This document shows, piece by piece, positions 60,711-64,000 of a DNA stretch of 64,000 bases. Both the position numbers and the translations under genes were made by a program. Origin of the DNA: Daphnia carinata (taxonomy: Eukaryota > Arthropoda > Branchiopoda > Diplostraca > Daphniidae); NCBI RefSeq assembly GCF_022539665.2, contig NC_081336.1, forward strand, positions 5,782,221 through 5,846,220, in the 5' to 3' direction. The notes below the pieces were generated by a model that was not told the DNA's origin, did no database searches, and was given only the letters and a program-made list of their open reading frames with translations. Every line of letters begins with the position of its first letter. The stretch's first letter is position 1.

Positions 60711-61200
60711 TTAAAAAAGGGCCGAGACGGTGTTCAAAAAAGCGTTTGTTGGGGAAGTGTTTGTGGAAACGGTTTGCTTGGGTGAAAGATGGTTTACTAG
60801 TTGGGCTATGAAGGAAGGAGAGTTTCTTACAGTCGAGGTATCAGCTTTACGTTGGGCTCGTGGTTTGCGAACGTTTGAAAGGTCTACTGGCTTTACCAAC
60901 TCATACGCAGAGTTCGATCTTACATTTCTTAACTGGGGATTATCTGGAATTGCACTAGGCTTCAAAACAGGAGAGGCAGATTTCCTAATAGTTTCTGTTG
61001 CCTTTCTCGAAGTTTTATTACCCGTAAACTTATCAGATCCAGCAAGATTTGAAGTGGAAGTTTTATCAAAATTAAGAGTTCAGGCTACAGCTTCGTCAAT
61101 TTGAATAACTGGCTCAATAGGACTTTTAGTAGCGAATACAGGTGTGCGAAAAAGTTAAGGCCTACTAGTAAAAATAGTATTGTGGGTGAGTTCGATAGAT
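60711..61200. other. Leader of the inserted element
   Basis: Between primer site and pre-gag ORF. A minus ORF of 84 codons (60965-60711, Pro/Ser/Asn-rich) lies in it; no function seen. Confidence 0.5.
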
Positions 61201-61211
61201 CGCTGCCACCA
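61201..61211 (-). other. Primer binding site, tRNA-Leu type
   Basis: Minus-strand TGGTGGCAGCG, four bases inside the 5' LTR, complementary to the 3' end of animal tRNA-Leu (CGCTGCCACCA). Eleven bases match and then the match stops. Confidence 0.6.
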
Positions 61212-61215
61212 TTAT

Positions 61216-62055
61216 GTAAAGCATTCTTTTAGTGATTGAAAGATGACTTTACGTTATTTAAGACCAATTGTAATAAGAAAATAAACTCGGAAGGCATTAC
61301 CACAATGTCGAATATATTTTATTCTAATAGGCCCAAAGGATAATAAAAGAATACACAATTATACGATATAAATGGGAAACGGGAATATAAAAATGGAGTT
61401 ATGCGAGTTTAATCTTACCGTCACTACCGTGGCGAAGATAAAATAGAGATGGTAAATGTTATACGGAAAAATAAAGATAATAAGGCTGCCGGTCGCACAA
61501 GAAGCGATGAGGAGCACTCACAATAATTATTGAATAAGATATAAAATTGAACTCACTAGACTTTAAGAATTAAACAGCACTTTGTAGCACTAAGAATGAA
61601 AAACTAGAACTGGAATTAAAACAGGAGAGAACTGAAGAGAATTGAAGAGAACTGAAGATAACTAAAGAACTGTAGAACTGAGAAACTGAAACACTGAAGT
61701 GGACTGACTTTTGGGAACAAAAAGGGCATTCTTTTATACTTCCACAAGAATGAGGGAAACATAGCATTTCCGTCAAATGACTCCGGATGCGGAATGTCGC
61801 ACACGCATTTCGTATTCATGGAAATGCATGGCGCGATGTCCTACGCATCTAGCACATCAAATCAGCAACAAGGAGGATGTCAAATATAATATAAAAATAG
61901 ATTTCTGCGAAAGGGCATCAACACTTGAAGTAGGACATTTATAAGACGTAGTTTATCAAAAGAAGGGCAATGGACGTAACATATAATTATATTGACAAGA
62001 ACAACAAACAGACACAATATAATTCAAAGATTGTATTTTCTCATGGCTTCGTTAC
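61216..62055 (-). repeat. 5' LTR (minus orientation)
   Basis: 840 bp, partner of 50891-51740. The same GTAAC...TTTAC termini. Contains the promoter for the element. Confidence 0.95.
61731..61738 (-). promoter_or_regulatory. TATA box in 5' LTR
   Basis: TATAAAAG on the minus strand, followed downstream by a transcribed part rich in CAGTTC motifs; conserved in both LTRs. Confidence 0.6.
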
Positions 62056-62183
62056 GAAATGAACCAGAAGTGCAACGTTTAATTATGGTTCCAAATTCTT
62101 TGTAGACCATCAACATCGTTGGTTTTATTGCAGTTGCTTTTACATGTAATGCTACCTATAATTGGATGTGTTACTTTTTGATT
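62056..62183. repeat. Continuation of the interrupted tRNA-array unit, diverged
   Basis: Starts with the target duplication GAAATG and continues the spacer sequence of the tRNA unit (AACATCGTTGGTTTTATTGC is identical) for about 125 bp, with about nine differences from the array consensus. It ends before the next tRNA gene. Confidence 0.9.
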
Positions 62184-62259
62184 GCGCCCTTGTTACTCAG
62201 AGCCTTCATTTACTAACCTAGTTGTAAACTCCCTTAAGAATATAAAAATAATGAAGACA

Positions 62260-62856
62260 TGTCTGGGCACGCTGGCTAAAAATAGATTTATTTCGGTTGG
62301 TCCGAAATTGCCCGAAATGGCCTAAAACCGTCCGACCGATTTCTAGCTATCGTCTAAATTCGTTCGATACCGCCCGAATTTGCCCGCCTATACCCCTTCA
62401 TTGCGCCCAAAATCGCCCGATATCGCCCGATATCGCCGCCTATCCGTTAACACTGTCCCGTAATACTCTCACGGTCGATGGCTAACATATAAGAAGCCAT
62501 CACAACTCACAGTAGTTAGTCGATCCTGGAAGAACTATCTCGTGTAGACCTTCAGCGCCCTTCCGAGCCGCTACCTCATCCTCTCCAGCTGAAGCGTAAG
62601 TCTTCTCTTAATAATATTCGCTACTTGTCTTAGCTATCCATTGGTCGTGTAAGCCAAGTAACTTGATACGCCACTGTAGGCCCTTGCCTTCGATCTGTTC
62701 AATCTATTGACTACTTGTGGTCTCTTAATACACGTTATTCTATCGTACACGTATTGTCTTACGCTTATTTGTACACGACATTGTGAGTAGCAGCGCCGCG
62801 TTTAGTTGTATTTTCAGTATTGGAGGCAACATGACAACGTCGTGTCCTCCTCTACA
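62260..62856 (+). repeat. 5' LTR of a third retroelement
   Basis: Begins TGTCTGGG and ends CTCTACA (TG...CA), two bases before a primer site. It contains a TATA-like ATATAAGA (about 62488) and, upstream, irregular repeats of CGCCCGA(T/A)AT (62305-62440). The partner LTR lies outside the window, so boundaries rest on the primer site and TG/CA ends. Confidence 0.6.
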
Positions 62857-62858
62857 TC

Positions 62859-62871
62859 TGGTGGCAGCGGT
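62859..62871 (+). other. Primer binding site, tRNA-Leu type
   Basis: TGGTGGCAGCGGT matches the complement of the tRNA-Leu 3' end (ACCGCTGCCACCA) over 13 bases, two bases after the LTR. Confidence 0.7.
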
Positions 62872-64000
62872 TTTTGAACCAACATGGTCTCCGCGAGTTG
62901 ACTCGACCGTTCGGGTTGTAAGCGGCACACGATCCTCGCACTGTGATTGGCTCTCCAACTGTGACGCCAGTGGCAACCACTACTGAAAGAAAGCAAGCTG
63001 TTGATGTGTCGTCTGCATCGATTTCTATTTTCAAATTAGGCCCAAATCATAAAATTACTAATAAAAAATCATAAAACATTCCTGAAATCAACACTGACAT
63101 CTTTTACGATAACCCCTTGGACTCGACGGTAAGCGATTCTTTTGTTTCCAGTGAACCATGAATGTAAGTAGTTTAATAAATGACTGTAAAAATTCGAATT
63201 TGAAAATAAACCAAATGAAAAAGCTTTCCTATTTTTTTGTATTATTATAACGATAAGCCTATACCATAAGACAAATATGGAATCGTAAAACTGTTTTTGA
63301 ACTTATTTTACGTTGATAATAATGGAAATTTTAAAAATTCCGCCTAAAAATAATGACATCCGTTTTCTCTACTGTGATTGGTTGTTCGTAATTTAGTATT
63401 TTTTAAACTAATTTGATTAATTTTTGTTGTTTAATGCCCACCAAAACATTCCTCATGATACAAGGAATTTAGATATTACCTGGATAACATATAATAAGCC
63501 AAAAAAATGCCTAAACGAAGGGCCCAAAGTTTTCGGTTTTTCATAGTTTCCCCTCCTCCCATACATCGTCCAAAAATAAAATATTTATTAATTAAATTAA
63601 TTTATTAACTTCTTTTCGCCCTTATTCCTAAATCACTTAGCATAAGCGAACCCCCCAAAATCTGTCTAGTAATTGGCGAAGAAGACCAAACACAACTCAA
63701 CGTCCCGACAAATAATTCGGTTTTAGAAGAAACCGAACCGGTCAATAAGATCAGCATAGAAAATAACGAAACCATCATACCCCCATCACGATTTGGTAGA
63801 CAACCACACCACAGAAAAAACGAACGAAACTATTAGTGAAAACCTAACAAAAAACACAATATCCGACACTCCACACCCTTCCCCTACAGCTTCCGATTCA
63901 TTCTTCGAGTTAGTCGATCGCCTCTCAGGTCACCTCCACATTGCACCACCAAATACCGACACCAACACCCCACCGACAAATATTCCATCACACACGCTCA
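62872..64000 (+). mobile_element. Leader and 5' part of the third retroelement, runs off the window
   Basis: 62872-63610 is AT-rich and non-coding. An ATG-less frame is open at 63611-63836 (SISEPPKICLVIGEEDQTQL ... PPSRFGRQPHH), ending in a stop; a second frame opens near 63755 and stays open to the edge, Thr/Pro/Asn-rich (SDSFFELVDRLSGHLHIAPP). The composition resembles the Gag N-terminus of the first element. No start codon or domain identifies the protein; the frames may be one gene broken by an indel. Confidence 0.4.

Larger units (their letters stand above)
50891..62055 (-). mobile_element. LTR retroelement (endogenous-retrovirus type) inserted in the tRNA array
   Basis: Two LTRs (850 and 840 bp) in direct orientation, a 6-bp target duplication, and minus-strand order LTR, primer site, pre-gag ORF, gag, protease, RT, integrase C-terminus, accessory ORFs, env-like gene, LTR. 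RT motifs and domain order are Gypsy-like (Metaviridae). LTRs differ by roughly 15 substitutions and one 9-10-bp indel, so the insertion is not recent. Pol has lost RNase H and most of integrase; catalytic residues of protease and RT are changed. The copy is defective. Confidence 0.93.

Noticed and set aside
62783-62986. Small ORFs on both strands around the third LTR end
   Set aside because: They cross the LTR boundary and primer binding site, so are unlikely to be coding.

Overview
This window reads as a repeat-rich stretch of a eukaryotic nuclear genome, most likely an arthropod and plausibly a small crustacean such as Daphnia. The evidence is AT-rich sequence, very short introns (about 58-75 bp) with GT/AG borders, fragments of animal genes (RAD17, AIFM1, ABAT, SURF6), Gypsy-type LTR elements with env-like genes, and tandem tRNA genes. 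The taxon is an inference; no species-diagnostic sequence was seen.

Layout. 277-2722 (+): a RAD17 checkpoint clamp-loader gene, recognisable exon by exon but with an altered Walker A motif and several frame breaks; its first intron holds a 10-bp minisatellite. About 4269-12457 (+): a decayed Gypsy-type element (LTR, tRNA-Gln primer site, gag, protease, RT/RNase H, integrase, env remnant), cut off by a 100-base N gap. 12558-42359: three arrays of a 268-bp satellite separated by two almost identical 5,971-bp segments (13974-19944 and 28020-33990). Each segment carries broken copies of SURF6 (-), AIFM1 (+), ABAT (+) and a second, diverged SURF6 (+), so the layout is satellite / segment A / satellite / segment B / satellite with a 14,046-bp offset between segments. 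42360-50890: ten tandem ~836-bp units, each with one tRNA-Ala(CGC) and one tRNA-Ala(TGC) gene, 20 genes in all, all on the minus strand. The G3.U70 alanine identity pair is present in every copy.

An 11.2-kb LTR retroelement of endogenous-retrovirus type (50891-62055, minus strand) is inserted inside the last tRNA unit with a 6-bp target duplication; the rest of that unit resumes at 62056-62183. Besides gag-pol it carries a long ORF upstream of gag, two related small accessory ORFs between pol and env, and a membrane-anchored env-like gene. Its pol is internally deleted and several catalytic residues are changed, so it appears defective. At 62260 a third LTR element (+) begins (LTR, tRNA-Leu primer site, leader) and runs off the right edge.

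No intact single-copy protein gene is convincingly present; every protein-coding locus is broken or truncated. The candidates for unusual biology are the co-varying tRNA-Ala array, one tRNA copy with rebuilt stems and its own terminator, the accessory gene pair of the retroelement, and the satellite/pseudogene higher-order repeat. Assembly duplication or collapse must be excluded for the satellite region.
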